In this document: piece after piece, positions 1 through 10,227 of the stretch
Layout: each line of letters opens with the position of its first letter
Numbering within the stretch: position 1 is the stretch's first letter
Assembly (NCBI GenBank): GCA_902761665.1
Contig: CACWLA010000011.1
Location: 1-44,333, forward strand
DNA: 44,333 bases
Direction: 5' to 3'
Source: an uncultured Lachnospiraceae bacterium
GTDB lineage: Bacteria; Bacillota; Clostridia; Lachnospirales; Lachnospiraceae
Program-made: the position numbers and the translations under genes
Notes under the pieces: generated by a model
Databases searched by the model: none
Told to the model about the DNA's origin: nothing
The model's input: only the letters and a program-made list of their open reading frames with translations

Positions 1-31
1 GAAACTATTGACACGGAAAGGGATCAACAAG

Positions 32-1819
<1,788 letters not shown>

Positions 1820-1843
1820 TTGAGATAAAGCCAGAAACTAAGG

Positions 1844-1883
1844 AGCAAGACTTCGCAAAACACGTATTTAGCGAAGTCTTGCT
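1844..1883. terminator. Bidirectional-type hairpin between convergent genes
   Basis: Perfect 13-bp stem, AGCAAGACTTCGC (1844-1856) with GCGAAGTCTTGCT (1871-1883), 14-base loop. It sits between the ends of the acyl-CoA ligase and the NHL gene. The T-tract is weak on the plus strand, so termination efficiency is uncertain. Confidence 0.75.
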
Positions 1884-1900
1884 TCTTGGCACCAAATTTT

Positions 1901-2881
1901 TTAATGATATAGGCTGTTTTGAGGGCTCGCAGCAACACGCCACATCAATTTTATTTTTCTGTATTTTTGTGTTCCAACATAACCTGCGGGATAATTTTTC
2001 CCAACCTCGCCGATATAAATACTTCCTTCACTGTCTACGGCTATCCCGTGTGCGGTATGGTAACTGACACCTTTTTCATCTCCGCATCCTGTATCCAGAC
2101 GATCGACGATTTGCCCATCTGGTGAAAGAATTGAAACACGACTGGGGCTCGCGTCGAATGTAACACAGTGGCTGCATTCGGCAATGTAAAAGAGACCGTC
2201 TGGACCAAGGCAGATTCCCGCAGGACGAATCAAATTATCCCAGATATCCAAACCATGGCCTGAGGTATCAAAGAGCTGTATCCTGTTGTTTTGACGATCA
2301 GCTACATATAGAATGCCTTCATGGTAAATAACATCATGCGGGAGATTGAATGCCCCTGGCGCATTACCGGGGTGACCAAAGCTATACAAGAGATTTCCTT
2401 TTGGCCCGAAAGCGTGAATGCGGGCATTGCCATAACCATCAGAAAAATAAAGAATGCCGGCGTTGTCTGATGTTACATTTGTCGGATAATTGAAAGGTTC
2501 TGATGCTTGTATAATTGTTTTATAGTCTTTGTTGACGCATCCAGTATTCGAAGGTTTTCCGGGGACTCCAAAGGTATGAACGAGCTCAAGATTCGGCGTA
2601 AACTGATATGCCGCGTGAGCTGCATCATCGACAACAATAATAGCTTTATCTTCAATAATATGAATCCCATGTGGTCTGACAAAACACTGATCGTCCCACG
2701 CATGAAGGCAATTACCATTTTTATCTAGTATCAGTATGGCGGGATGAGATCTTGTGAGCAGATAGATTCGATCCTTCTTATCTGCTCCGATTCCGGCAAT
2801 CTGCCCTTGAACCATCTTACTTATTTTGTGGTTCCATTCGGGATCGTTTTCAAATCGACCCGCTTTTGTATCAAATATCAT
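1901..2881 (-). CDS. NHL-repeat beta-propeller protein
   Basis: A 326-residue protein built of repeated NHL-type blades, recognisable from recurrent units such as LPHDVIYHEGILYVADRQNN and FNYPTNVTSDNAGILYFSDG. The family includes peptidyl-hydroxyglycine lyase-like and SMP-30-like proteins; the exact activity is not evident. No signal peptide is visible, so it is probably cytoplasmic. It is the last gene of the minus-strand catabolic run that starts at the tct genes. AGAAAGG lies about eight bases before the ATG. A strong terminator-like hairpin lies only about 20 bases upstream of the start, so expression depends on read-through or on a separate promoter. A role as lactonase or hydrolase for the imported acid is possible but only inferred. 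Confidence 0.75.
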   Translation of the reverse strand: MIFDTKAGRFENDPEWNHKISKMVQGQIAGIGADKKDRIYLLTRSHPAILILDKNGNCLHAWDDQCFVRPHGIHIIEDKAIIVVDDAAHAAYQFTPNLELVHTFGVPGKPSNTGCVNKDYKTIIQASEPFNYPTNVTSDNAGILYFSDGYGNARIHAFGPKGNLLYSFGHPGNAPGAFNLPHDVIYHEGILYVADRQNNRIQLFDTSGHGLDIWDNLIRPAGICLGPDGLFYIAECSHCVTFDASPSRVSILSPDGQIVDRLDTGCGDEKGVSYHTAHGIAVDSEGSIYIGEVGKNYPAGYVGTQKYRKIKLMWRVAASPQNSLYH

Positions 2882-2895
2882 TATCAGGCCTTTCT

Positions 2896-2931
2896 AAAAA
2901 CCCCCTCGCCCGAAGCTTGCGGGAGAGGGGG
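2896..2931 (-). terminator. Intra-operon terminator-like hairpin before the NHL gene
   Basis: On the minus strand, CCCCCTC-(A)-CCCG pairs with CGGG-(G)-GAGGGGG (11 pairs, one mismatch, AAGCTT-containing loop), followed directly by TTTTT. It lies between the aldolase stop and the NHL start, so it probably lowers NHL expression relative to the upstream genes. Confidence 0.8.
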
Positions 2932-2945
2932 AAGGAAGAGGTGCA

Positions 2946-3725
2946 TCAACCTAAGAATTCGCGAATGGCGCCTAAGTCTTTTTGCCAGGCTTTCGTTAAA
3001 ACCGCCAAATCAGAAGCAAAGCTGATCTGAGAAAAACCCTGAGCGATAGCTTCCTGTACAGCTGAAACGGAACCTGCAGCGGTTCCGACAGGAACGCCTT
3101 TTGCCTTGCAACGAGATATTGCATAGTCTACAACCTGCGTTACGCGCGGATCTTTTGTGTTTCCTTTTAAACCCATGCTCTCGGCAAGGTCGTTGCGGCC
3201 GATCCGGATGACATCCACGCCACTGTCGAGAATCTCATCAATTCTGTTTACTGCGGCTTCACTCTCAATCATAAAGAGAACGCAGGTGTTTTTATCTGCC
3301 AGCTCCCGATATTCGTTCTTTGAGATAAGGCCATAACTTGCGGCCCGTGAGCTCATTCCAGAGCCACGTGTGCCACGCGGCGGATACTTGCAGGCTTCCA
3401 CCAAGCGCCTTGCCTCTTCCCCATTTTCGACATGAGGAATGATAACGCCCATCACACCCGCATCCAAAAGATGCATCAGGATTTCAGGATCTTGTGAGGG
3501 AACACGTACAAGCGGGACTGTTCCAACACCGTGCGCTGCCCGGGCAATGTTTTCGATAGTTTCATCGTTACACATGAAGTGTTCTGTTTCCAGATAGATG
3601 AAATCGAAGCCTAAAAGCCCTGCTATTTCCACTGCCATTTCAGAACGACTTCGGATCTGTGTACCGATGGAAATCTCGCCACGGCGCAGTTTTTCCATCA
3701 TGATATTGCTATTGATAAACGACAT
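2946..3725 (-). CDS. HpcH/HpaI-family aldolase
   Basis: Class II, divalent-metal-dependent aldolase of the HpcH/HpaI/GarL family, 259 residues, the usual length. These enzymes cleave hydroxy-oxo acids to pyruvate plus an aldehyde or oxo acid. Recognisable motifs are YLETEH near residue 40, the VIIPHVENGEEAR segment, the PPRGTRGSG loop and VLFMIESEAAV, whose glutamate is a metal ligand in characterised members. GGAGG precedes the ATG by about eight bases. It lies 14 bases after the dehydrogenase gene, clearly in one operon with it. The natural substrate is not known; the neighbours point to a hydroxylated or oxidised carboxylate. Confidence 0.87.
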   Translation of the reverse strand: MSFINSNIMMEKLRRGEISIGTQIRSRSEMAVEIAGLLGFDFIYLETEHFMCNDETIENIARAAHGVGTVPLVRVPSQDPEILMHLLDAGVMGVIIPHVENGEEARRLVEACKYPPRGTRGSGMSSRAASYGLISKNEYRELADKNTCVLFMIESEAAVNRIDEILDSGVDVIRIGRNDLAESMGLKGNTKDPRVTQVVDYAISRCKAKGVPVGTAAGSVSAVQEAIAQGFSQISFASDLAVLTKAWQKDLGAIREFLG

Positions 3726-3739
3726 GTTTTATCCTCCGC

Positions 3740-4735
3740 TTACTTTTTGGCAACGATGATGTCCTGTGGATGTTTCGGGGCTTCACCTTTTTCAAACGCA
3801 GCAATATTGTAGTAAGCATGATTCGTAACATTCATAACATTATCTACGACACCGCCGCCACAGTGGCAGGTCAACACAACATTGTCCATGGTCAACAACG
3901 GATTATCTTTTTCGATAGGCTCAGATTCAAAAGTATCTAGAGCAGCGCCGTAAATCTTTCCTTCTTTCAAAGCTTGAATCAAGGCCTTTTCATCAACGAC
4001 TCCACCACGGGCAGTATTGACCAAGATGGCATTCGGCTTCATCATCTCGAACTGTTTTTCGCCAAGCATACCCTTTGTTGCCGGCATCATTGGAACGTGG
4101 ACTGAAAGGACGTCAGAACGCTGGCAAAGTTCTTCGAAGCTGACATAATGAGCACCAAGAGCTTCTTCCTGTTCAGACGACAAAGGCCGAATATCGTAGT
4201 AGATGATTTCCTTAGGATCAAAACCACTCACCATTCGAGCCACTTTTCTAGCAATATTGCCTATTCCCAACAAGCCGATCGTTTTTCCGTTCAGCATCTG
4301 GCACTCGGCTCTCATATCTTTGCGAATCCATTTCCCTTCGCGAACAGTCTTGTCGACGTAAGGTATACGGCGAAATGCAGAAAGCATAAGTCCGACGGCA
4401 AGCTCTGCAACAGGAATGGAGTTTGCACCTGAAGTGATATAAACGGGAATGTTATAATCTGAAGCTGCTTCTAAATCAACACGGTCAACACCAATGCCCC
4501 ATTTCTGAATCAGCTTAAGATTTTTGGCCGCTGCAAAGTCTTCCCTTGTCATGTCTGCCGTGATCAGATAATCAGCCTCTTCAATAATACGCCGAACTTC
4601 AACAGGATCATTCTCGTCTTTGGGACGAATAGTTGTAAAACCTTCCGGCACATTTTCATCTTCTTGTTTCATTAATTCGGGTGCATGAGCCTGCAACCAA
4701 CCGATTTTCTTAAGTTCCATTTCTTTATACCTCAT
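3740..4735 (-). CDS. D-isomer-specific 2-hydroxyacid dehydrogenase
   Basis: NAD(P)-dependent oxidoreductase of the D-2-hydroxyacid/phosphoglycerate dehydrogenase family, interconverting a 2-oxoacid and a D-2-hydroxyacid. The Rossmann motif GLLGIGNIARKVA is in the middle, and the catalytic triad is recognisable as Arg in NTARGGVVDE, Glu in DTFESEP and His in LTCHCGGG. At 331 residues it is of normal length. The ATG at 4735 overlaps the preceding stop by four bases (ATGA), a sign of translational coupling; an internal ATG at 4720 with GAGG upstream is an alternative start. Likely acts with the HpcH/HpaI aldolase on the same pathway. Similar to serA but not a biosynthetic SerA by context. Confidence 0.88.
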   Translation of the reverse strand: MRYKEMELKKIGWLQAHAPELMKQEDENVPEGFTTIRPKDENDPVEVRRIIEEADYLITADMTREDFAAAKNLKLIQKWGIGVDRVDLEAASDYNIPVYITSGANSIPVAELAVGLMLSAFRRIPYVDKTVREGKWIRKDMRAECQMLNGKTIGLLGIGNIARKVARMVSGFDPKEIIYYDIRPLSSEQEEALGAHYVSFEELCQRSDVLSVHVPMMPATKGMLGEKQFEMMKPNAILVNTARGGVVDEKALIQALKEGKIYGAALDTFESEPIEKDNPLLTMDNVVLTCHCGGGVVDNVMNVTNHAYYNIAAFEKGEAPKHPQDIIVAKK

Positions 4736-5484
4736 TCATCAAAGCTTACTGTAGTGGGAACAACCGTAAAGGTCTTTTCAATCGCTTCGCAAATCATTGC
4801 ATCCGGCGCGAAGGACTGCATGTGACGGTTGAATTCCGCCAGTTTGGCGCTACCGGGAATATAGTGGGTCGGGATGACGATCTTAGCACCAAGCATTTCC
4901 ACACTCTTGGCTGCTTCACGAGGGGTCTGCTCACAGGATGCACCGTCACGGATATTTCCGATACCGACAGCCATGACGTTCGGTGAGTAGAGTTCGCGCA
5001 TTAAGCGAAAACCATCATGAAGGGCCGTATCACCAGGATGGTAATAGGTGACGCCAGGCTCAACCTGTACCATAAAGCCAACGGGAATACCGTAGGACAA
5101 GAATCCGTTCTCATAGAGCGTTCTGGAACCGTGCCAGGCAACCATTGTACGGACTGTGGTAATGCCAAATTGTCTGCAGTCTCCGTAAATAGTTCCAATG
5201 ATTCTTTCCTTCGGAATCTCAGGCGCTTCTTTTTTGAAAATGTGGACGCAATCGCCAGGCATCATGACCTTGGCTTTGCTATTATTCTGCATAACTTCAA
5301 CAACATCGCCATAGTGGTCAGTGGCATGGTGTGTGACAAGTATCAGATCAACATCCGCAAAATCTGCGGGGACCTTCTCGGTGAACTGATTTTTGTGAAA
5401 GTAGGGGTCACAAAGGATCTTGAATCCATCGCTACGTTCGACTTTGATGCACATACCGCCGTAATATGTAAATTTAACTCCCAT
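4732..5484 (-). CDS. MBL-fold hydrolase, UlaG-like, with variant metal motif
   Basis: Metallo-beta-lactamase-fold protein of the UlaG/UPF0173-like group, about 250 residues. UlaG is an L-ascorbate-6-phosphate lactonase, so a lactonase role is conceivable. Visible features are an N-terminal beta strand (GVKFTYYGGMCIKVE), VTHHATDHYGD, YHPGDTALHDG and IPTHYIPGS. In the canonical HxHxDH motif the second histidine is replaced: here the order is H-H-A-T-D-H, so one metal ligand appears to be alanine. I chose ATG 5484 because AAAGGA lies eight bases upstream; an upstream in-frame ATG at 5508 overlaps the tctA stop and has no better site. Operon neighbours are tctA (23-base gap) and the dehydrogenase (4-base overlap). 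Confidence 0.8.
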   Translation of the reverse strand: MGVKFTYYGGMCIKVERSDGFKILCDPYFHKNQFTEKVPADFADVDLILVTHHATDHYGDVVEVMQNNSKAKVMMPGDCVHIFKKEAPEIPKERIIGTIYGDCRQFGITTVRTMVAWHGSRTLYENGFLSYGIPVGFMVQVEPGVTYYHPGDTALHDGFRLMRELYSPNVMAVGIGNIRDGASCEQTPREAAKSVEMLGAKIVIPTHYIPGSAKLAEFNRHMQSFAPDAMICEAIEKTFTVVPTTVSFDE

Positions 5485-5507
5485 GATATTATTCCTTTCG
5501 TTATTCA

Positions 5508-7034
5508 TTATTCATCACTGTTATCGCCTTCAGAGATAACATCTTTTGCGTCCTTCCGCATAGTACGGATTCCCGAAATCAGCGAAAGAATAGTAGCAAT
5601 CATAAATACGAGCGAGATCGGTCTGGTAAACAGCGATAATGCAAAGGGAAGTGCGCCTCGCGAGAGAGCAATTCCTTGCAACAGCCCTTTCTCCGTTAAT
5701 GGACCAAGTAGCATTCCTAAAACCAGAGGAACCACACTGAACTCATATTTCTCCATAAAATAGCCAATCACGCCAAACAGGAGCAGCAGGTAAACATTAA
5801 ACATTGTATTTGTTGCTGCAAAAATTCCTGCGGAACAAGCGATAACGACTGCGGCAGCCAACATGCTGTTGGGCACTTTAGTCACTGCTGCAAAGTATCT
5901 GGCGGTAAAATAGCCGACTAATAGCATAAAGATATTGGCAACAAACAAACCAACCATGAAGGGGTAAATTGTTTTTGCGCGAGTGGTAAACAAATCGTAA
6001 CCCGGAGAAAGACCGTGGACCATTAGCGCACTTAAGAAGATAGCCATTGGCGGTGAGCCGGGGATACCAAGCGTTAATGTGGGAACAAGAGCACCACCGG
6101 TAACACCGTTGTTTGATGCTTCGCAACAGGCAACGCCTTCCCTTGAACCTGTTCCGAATAGTCCGGCTTTGCCCTCTTTTGAAAAACGTTTTCCTTGTCC
6201 ATATGAGATGAAGGTGGCAATGTTTGCACCGGCCGCAGGCATAATACCTATACCGATTCCAATAATAGCTGAGCGCAGGTAAGTCATTGGATACCGGAAC
6301 AGATCCTTAAAAAAGTTATGCTTATTGGTTACCTTTGCCGCTTCTTTGTTTGCATCCTCGTTAAACGTCGCTCCTAGCTTAAACATACGGCTGATAGAGA
6401 ACATGCCGGTCATAACGGCGAGGGTCTGCAAGCCGGATTCAAGTTGATACATTCCGAAGGTATAGCGAGGTAATGCGTTAAACGGATCAATACCGACACA
6501 CCCCAGCAGCATACCGAAAGCGCCGACGATGAGTCCTTTCCAGACGTTTTTTCCACAGAGAGCTGAAATAATAGTAAGACCAAACAGAGCAACGGAAAAA
6601 TATTCCTGCGCGCTGAACTTAAGGGCAAATTTAGCAAGTGGAGGCGCGATCAGAATCAGCGCAACGACTGACAGCATGCCGCCCCAGAAAGATGCAACGA
6701 CAGCTTCGTCAAGAGCTTCACCGGCTTTCCCTTTCAGCGTCATTTGGTATCCGTCAAATGTTGTTGCTGCTGCCGCGCCGGTCCCGGGGGTTTTAATCAG
6801 AATGGCGGTAATGGATCCGCCATACTGTGTTGCGCAGTAGCAGGCAGCAAGCCCAAGAAGCGCTGTGGTAGGATTCATACCGTATGTAAGAGGAATGAGC
6901 AACGTCATGCCGATCGTCGGGCCAAGTCCGGGCATTGCGCCGATAGCAATGCCAAAAACGGTGCAGATCAGGCAGAAGACCAGATTTTCAACCGTGAAGA
7001 CCTGCTGTATTCCCATAAGAAGATTCTCAAACAT
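5508..7034 (-). CDS. tctA: Tripartite tricarboxylate transporter large permease TctA
   Basis: Large membrane subunit of the TTT family, about 508 residues with roughly a dozen hydrophobic segments. Family hallmarks are visible: GLGPTIGMTLLIPLTYGM near the N terminus, YGGSITAILIKTPGTGAAAAT, and LTLGIPGSPPMAIFLSALM in the second half, a duplicated GIPG-like signature. It forms the channel through which the TctC-bound substrate enters. ATG 7034 is preferred because GAGAGAGGG precedes it; the longer TTG start at 7052 overlaps the tctB stop. It lies 14 bases downstream of tctB. Confidence 0.93.
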   Translation of the reverse strand: MFENLLMGIQQVFTVENLVFCLICTVFGIAIGAMPGLGPTIGMTLLIPLTYGMNPTTALLGLAACYCATQYGGSITAILIKTPGTGAAAATTFDGYQMTLKGKAGEALDEAVVASFWGGMLSVVALILIAPPLAKFALKFSAQEYFSVALFGLTIISALCGKNVWKGLIVGAFGMLLGCVGIDPFNALPRYTFGMYQLESGLQTLAVMTGMFSISRMFKLGATFNEDANKEAAKVTNKHNFFKDLFRYPMTYLRSAIIGIGIGIMPAAGANIATFISYGQGKRFSKEGKAGLFGTGSREGVACCEASNNGVTGGALVPTLTLGIPGSPPMAIFLSALMVHGLSPGYDLFTTRAKTIYPFMVGLFVANIFMLLVGYFTARYFAAVTKVPNSMLAAAVVIACSAGIFAATNTMFNVYLLLLFGVIGYFMEKYEFSVVPLVLGMLLGPLTEKGLLQGIALSRGALPFALSLFTRPISLVFMIATILSLISGIRTMRKDAKDVISEGDNSDE

Positions 7035-7048
7035 ATGCAAGCCCTCTC

Positions 7049-7498
7049 TCAAATCAAAAAGCCTGTTGGCAAATTGATATGCATAAGCACCTTAAAAATC
7101 AGGAAGAACACTGCGGTTACGGCAACACTGATTATAATAATCTTGACGCGGCTCATGCCGGGAACGCCCATAATCAATGAAACCGCCACCATAAACAGCA
7201 ATGTTGATACAGTCCAGCCAAGAACCGTGATCAGAATAATATACGCTGCAATCATTCCAAACATGATAAGCATGCGTTTTTTCTGGTCCGGAGGAATAGA
7301 CTTTGCTTTGTGCACAGGCTTATTTTTCTTCTCCTTCAACGCAACTGAAACAAACTCTGCAACGGAGAATATCATTCCCAGCGCGCAACAAAACAAAGGA
7401 AAAATTTTTGATGTCGAGCTGAAATTCAAAGCCATAACAGCAGCTGCAGCAAAAATCGCAAAAACCACAGCTGCCACGATTTTGTTTTCTTTGTACAT
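7049..7498 (-). CDS. tctB: Tripartite tricarboxylate transporter small permease TctB
   Basis: A 149-residue membrane protein with four predicted hydrophobic segments and the charged central loop typical of TctB (here rich in lysine around residues 55-75). It is the small subunit of the TTT transporter. AAAGGAG lies about eight bases upstream of the ATG. It sits between tctC and tctA, the usual order in this family. Confidence 0.88.
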   Translation of the reverse strand: MYKENKIVAAVVFAIFAAAAVMALNFSSTSKIFPLFCCALGMIFSVAEFVSVALKEKKNKPVHKAKSIPPDQKKRMLIMFGMIAAYIILITVLGWTVSTLLFMVAVSLIMGVPGMSRVKIIIISVAVTAVFFLIFKVLMHINLPTGFLI

Positions 7499-7520
7499 AA
7501 TATTTGCTCCTTTTATAGAA

Positions 7521-7549
7521 CTGCCGTCCCCGAAGCAAGGAGACGGCAG
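7521..7549 (-). promoter_or_regulatory. Hairpin in the tctC-tctB intergenic region
   Basis: An 8-bp perfect stem, CTGCCGTC (7521-7528) with GACGGCAG (7542-7549), lies in the 82-base gap between tctC and tctB. There is no T-run after it on the minus strand. A likely role is protection of the tctC message 3' end, giving more binding protein than permease; that role is inferred from similar solute-binding-protein operons. Confidence 0.6.
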
Positions 7550-7580
7550 CGGGAAGGAACTGTGTAATAATTATCAACTA

Positions 7581-8627
7581 TTACTTTAAGAGTTCTGAGC
7601 AGGCGGCGTAAGTATCATCAATGAGTTTCTGTGCCTCTGCTGCAGGGCGATAGTCAACGGTAGTCACATACACATTATGGTTTTCATCCACATATTCTTT
7701 GTATTCAGCCATTTCGCCGAACAGACGGGACAGATAATTAATAATAGCGGGGTCCGTTCCCTTCTTTACAAAGAAGCAACGGGTGGTCGGGATCTTCAGG
7801 TCCACGCCTTTTTCAACAAGAGTAGGAACGTTCGGGAACAAATCGCTTCTCTTTTCGGCAGCTACAGCAATTGTGATTGCCTGATCAGCATCCGTGTTTG
7901 AAGCTGACACAGCACTCATCTCAGCATCTACATGCCCGCCAAGCAGAGCAGCATGGACTTCGTTGGTCGAAGTATAATGAACAACGTTGAATTCGTAGCC
8001 AAGCTTCTTTGCCAGAAGGGTTGCCATAAGACCGCCGGCACCATTTGCACCAGGCGTGCCAATCGTCAATTCACCGGGATGTGCTTTCATATAAGCTTCA
8101 AACTCTTCCCAGTTGGAAAAACGGGGATCGCCGGCTTTGATGGTGATTGAACGCGCATCATCGTGCATGGCGCAAATGGCAGAGAAGTCTTCAGCAACAA
8201 GCATGTTCGTTGTCATCTGTGCTTTTAAGTTTTCTTTTTCAATAAGCTTATAATCGTTAGGATCCGCAAGCGTCAGGTTTGCCAGATAGATTTTCAAACC
8301 GTCTGCGGGGGAGGCTGTTACGTCTGCCGCAGCAACACGTCCGCTAGAGCCGGCAATGTTGGTGACAACATAATTGTCACCGGTCAAGATTGTTGCGTAT
8401 TTGGCAGCCACACGGCAGTTGTTGTCTTGAGCGCCGCCGGCGTTAAATCCGCATACGACAGTTACAGTACCACCCTTCGGATATCCTGCAGGCTTAATTG
8501 ATTTGGCGGTGCCGTCATCGGTGTTTCCGCTTGCGGCTGGGGCAGTCGTTGAGCCTCCGCCTCCGCCACAGGCTGCCAATGATAAAACCATCATTGCAGC
8601 AAGGACAAGTGCAAACAGTTTTTTCAT
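7581..8627 (-). CDS. tctC: Tripartite tricarboxylate transporter substrate-binding lipoprotein TctC
   Basis: A 348-residue TctC/Bug-type solute-binding protein. The N terminus is a lipoprotein signal peptide with lipobox LAAC around residues 17-20, followed by a glycine-rich and Ser/Thr/Ala-rich linker, so it is anchored to the outer face of the membrane. The mature part has the family features GYPKGGTVTVVCGFNAGGAQ and LTIGTPGANGAGGLMATLLA. AAGGAGGAG precedes the ATG. It is the first gene of the minus-strand operon and is divergent from the LysR gene. The ligand, probably a carboxylate, cannot be told from sequence. Confidence 0.92.
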   Translation of the reverse strand: MKKLFALVLAAMMVLSLAACGGGGGSTTAPAASGNTDDGTAKSIKPAGYPKGGTVTVVCGFNAGGAQDNNCRVAAKYATILTGDNYVVTNIAGSSGRVAAADVTASPADGLKIYLANLTLADPNDYKLIEKENLKAQMTTNMLVAEDFSAICAMHDDARSITIKAGDPRFSNWEEFEAYMKAHPGELTIGTPGANGAGGLMATLLAKKLGYEFNVVHYTSTNEVHAALLGGHVDAEMSAVSASNTDADQAITIAVAAEKRSDLFPNVPTLVEKGVDLKIPTTRCFFVKKGTDPAIINYLSRLFGEMAEYKEYVDENHNVYVTTVDYRPAAEAQKLIDDTYAACSELLK

Positions 8628-8964
8628 CTTATATCTCCTCCTTTTTATGAGCCCTTGTTATCGTCCCGAGGACTTCATGCTTCGGTTTAACTATAATGTA
8701 CTTCTATCAACAATAATAGCAGTAATTTTTTTAAATTGTCTACAACAAAAAAGCTGTTGTAAAATATCTGTAAATGATTGTATGCTGTATTTTGGTTGTG
8801 GGAATTTCTTGCTCCTAAATAAATATATTGTATGACATGCAAAATGGAGTAGAAATGTGAGGGATAATCGAGAGAGCCTATAATCTGCTCATCTAAACAA
8901 ATAATGAGTTGTTGCTCGCACTTTTTTAAATAATATTGTTGTAACTGAGACGGAGGGGAACGCT
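8628..8964. promoter_or_regulatory. Divergent control region between tctC and lysR
   Basis: A 337-base AT-rich non-coding region holding the promoters of the tct operon and of the LysR gene. It contains the inverted repeat at 8741-8761 and a matching half-site TGTTGTA at 8937-8943 close to the lysR start. I could not place convincing -35/-10 boxes for either direction. Confidence 0.7.
8741..8761. promoter_or_regulatory. Candidate LysR-type operator
   Basis: Perfect inverted repeat TACAACA-N7-TGTTGTA, with T and A at the ends of a T-N11-A-like core as in LysR-family boxes. Its location between the divergent tct and lysR genes makes it the best candidate binding site for the LysR protein. Confidence 0.65.
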
Positions 8965-9942
8965 ATGAATTTTACAAATCTGTGGTATTTTGTGACTGTA
9001 GCAGATGAAATGAGTATGTCTAAGGCGGCTCAGAAGCTATATATCTCACAACAGAGCCTCTCCAATCACATCGCGCGGATTGAGCAGGAGTTTGGCGCAG
9101 AGCTGTTCGAGAGGACACCTCGGCTGAAACTGACCTATGCGGGCGAATGCGCAGCAAAAATGGCTCGAGAGATTCTATCTCTGAACCGTCAGATGCGTAC
9201 GCAGATTGACGATATAACCAACCAGCGAAAAGGACAACTTAATATTGGGCTTGCCACACGTGTTTGCGGGCGTATCGTGTTGCCACAGGTCCTCCCTAAA
9301 TACCATCTTCTTTATCCCAATGTCGAGCTGCATTTGGAAACAGGCTTGACATTGGAACTGCTGGACCATTTAAAAGACGGAGATTTGGATCTTATTCTTG
9401 GTGTTCAATTCCCTGAATATTTGCCCGAGATTGCGTCGGTTGAATTATATCAGGAACAACTTTGCCTAGTGGTTCCGAAGCGTATTATGCAGGATCTGTT
9501 CCCTGAAAACACACAGGCGGTCATTCGTTCTTTCCATGAAAAGGGAGTGGATCTGGAGGCTTTTAAAGAAGCACCGTTCTTGTTAATGGAAGAAGGGAAA
9601 AGAATTCGAAACCATTCCGACAAGCTCTTTGCAAAATGTGATTATTCTCCACATATCATCCTTCAGAGTACGGATATTGATATTCTTTTCGGACTTTGTT
9701 TTTCGGGTTTAGGCTCTATGTTTGCATTCGAGGAAAGCATCCGGAAGTATTTTCCTTTTGAGCAGGACTTTAAGGATATTTTGGACCCCATGGTCCATGT
9801 ATTTCCCATAATGGATGCATCTGCTGTTGGACACACATTGCTGTACTATAATGAGGTAAAGTATCACAGCAAAGCTTCACGGGATTTCATACAGTTGCTT
9901 TTTGAAACTTTCAACGTTCAGGAGAAAGCAACCATCATGTAA
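8965..9942 (+). CDS. LysR-family transcriptional regulator
   Basis: A 325-residue protein with the N-terminal winged helix-turn-helix of the LysR family (residues about 1-60, including SMSKAAQKLYISQQSLSNHI) and a C-terminal periplasmic-binding-protein-like effector domain. GGAGGGG precedes the ATG by six to seven bases. It is transcribed divergently from the tct operon, so it probably senses the transported acid or a derivative and controls that operon as well as itself. A 13-bp hairpin follows the gene. Confidence 0.92.
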   Translation: MNFTNLWYFVTVADEMSMSKAAQKLYISQQSLSNHIARIEQEFGAELFERTPRLKLTYAGECAAKMAREILSLNRQMRTQIDDITNQRKGQLNIGLATRVCGRIVLPQVLPKYHLLYPNVELHLETGLTLELLDHLKDGDLDLILGVQFPEYLPEIASVELYQEQLCLVVPKRIMQDLFPENTQAVIRSFHEKGVDLEAFKEAPFLLMEEGKRIRNHSDKLFAKCDYSPHIILQSTDIDILFGLCFSGLGSMFAFEESIRKYFPFEQDFKDILDPMVHVFPIMDASAVGHTLLYYNEVKYHSKASRDFIQLLFETFNVQEKATIM

Positions 9943-9987
9943 ATAGCCGGAAAATCTATAATCATCTTTTGCTATTATCCTATGGTG

Positions 9988-10037
9988 ATCAAAAGGTCTG
10001 TCGACTTTGTGTGTTGGCAGACCTTTTGATTCTATTT
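9988..10037 (+). terminator. lysR terminator
   Basis: Perfect 13-bp stem ATCAAAAGGTCTG (9988-10000) with CAGACCTTTTGAT (10018-10030), followed by TCTATTT. Confidence 0.8.
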
Positions 10038-10181
10038 AATATAAAGCTTTTGTCAGCATAGAATCTTGAGCTTTTTCGAATAGATAATCAATTTCTTGCC
10101 TCTTCTTTTTGGCGGACTGTAGTAGTTACTGCCGCCCGCCTTTTTTATACGAGTCTTTAGCTAGAGTCTGTTCAAAATAGA

Positions 10182-10204
10182 GGACCCGGAAGGGTCCTTT
10201 TTTC
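10182..10204 (+). terminator. Short intrinsic terminator
   Basis: GGACCC-GGAA-GGGTCC followed by seven T residues. It lies between the convergent lysR and AbiEii-like genes. An A-run on its other side means that it may work on both strands. Confidence 0.75.
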
Positions 10205-10227
10205 GTGAGCGGAAGTCATGGCAGATG

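Noticed and set aside
10111-10146. Hairpin GGCGG/CCGCC followed by TTTTTT
   Set aside because: Only five pairs with a 20-base loop. Likely AT-rich noise next to better terminators at 9988 and 10182.
10155-10185. Possible insertion-sequence end around GAGTCTGTTCAAAAT
   Set aside because: No matching inverted end or transposase is visible, so an IS remnant cannot be supported.
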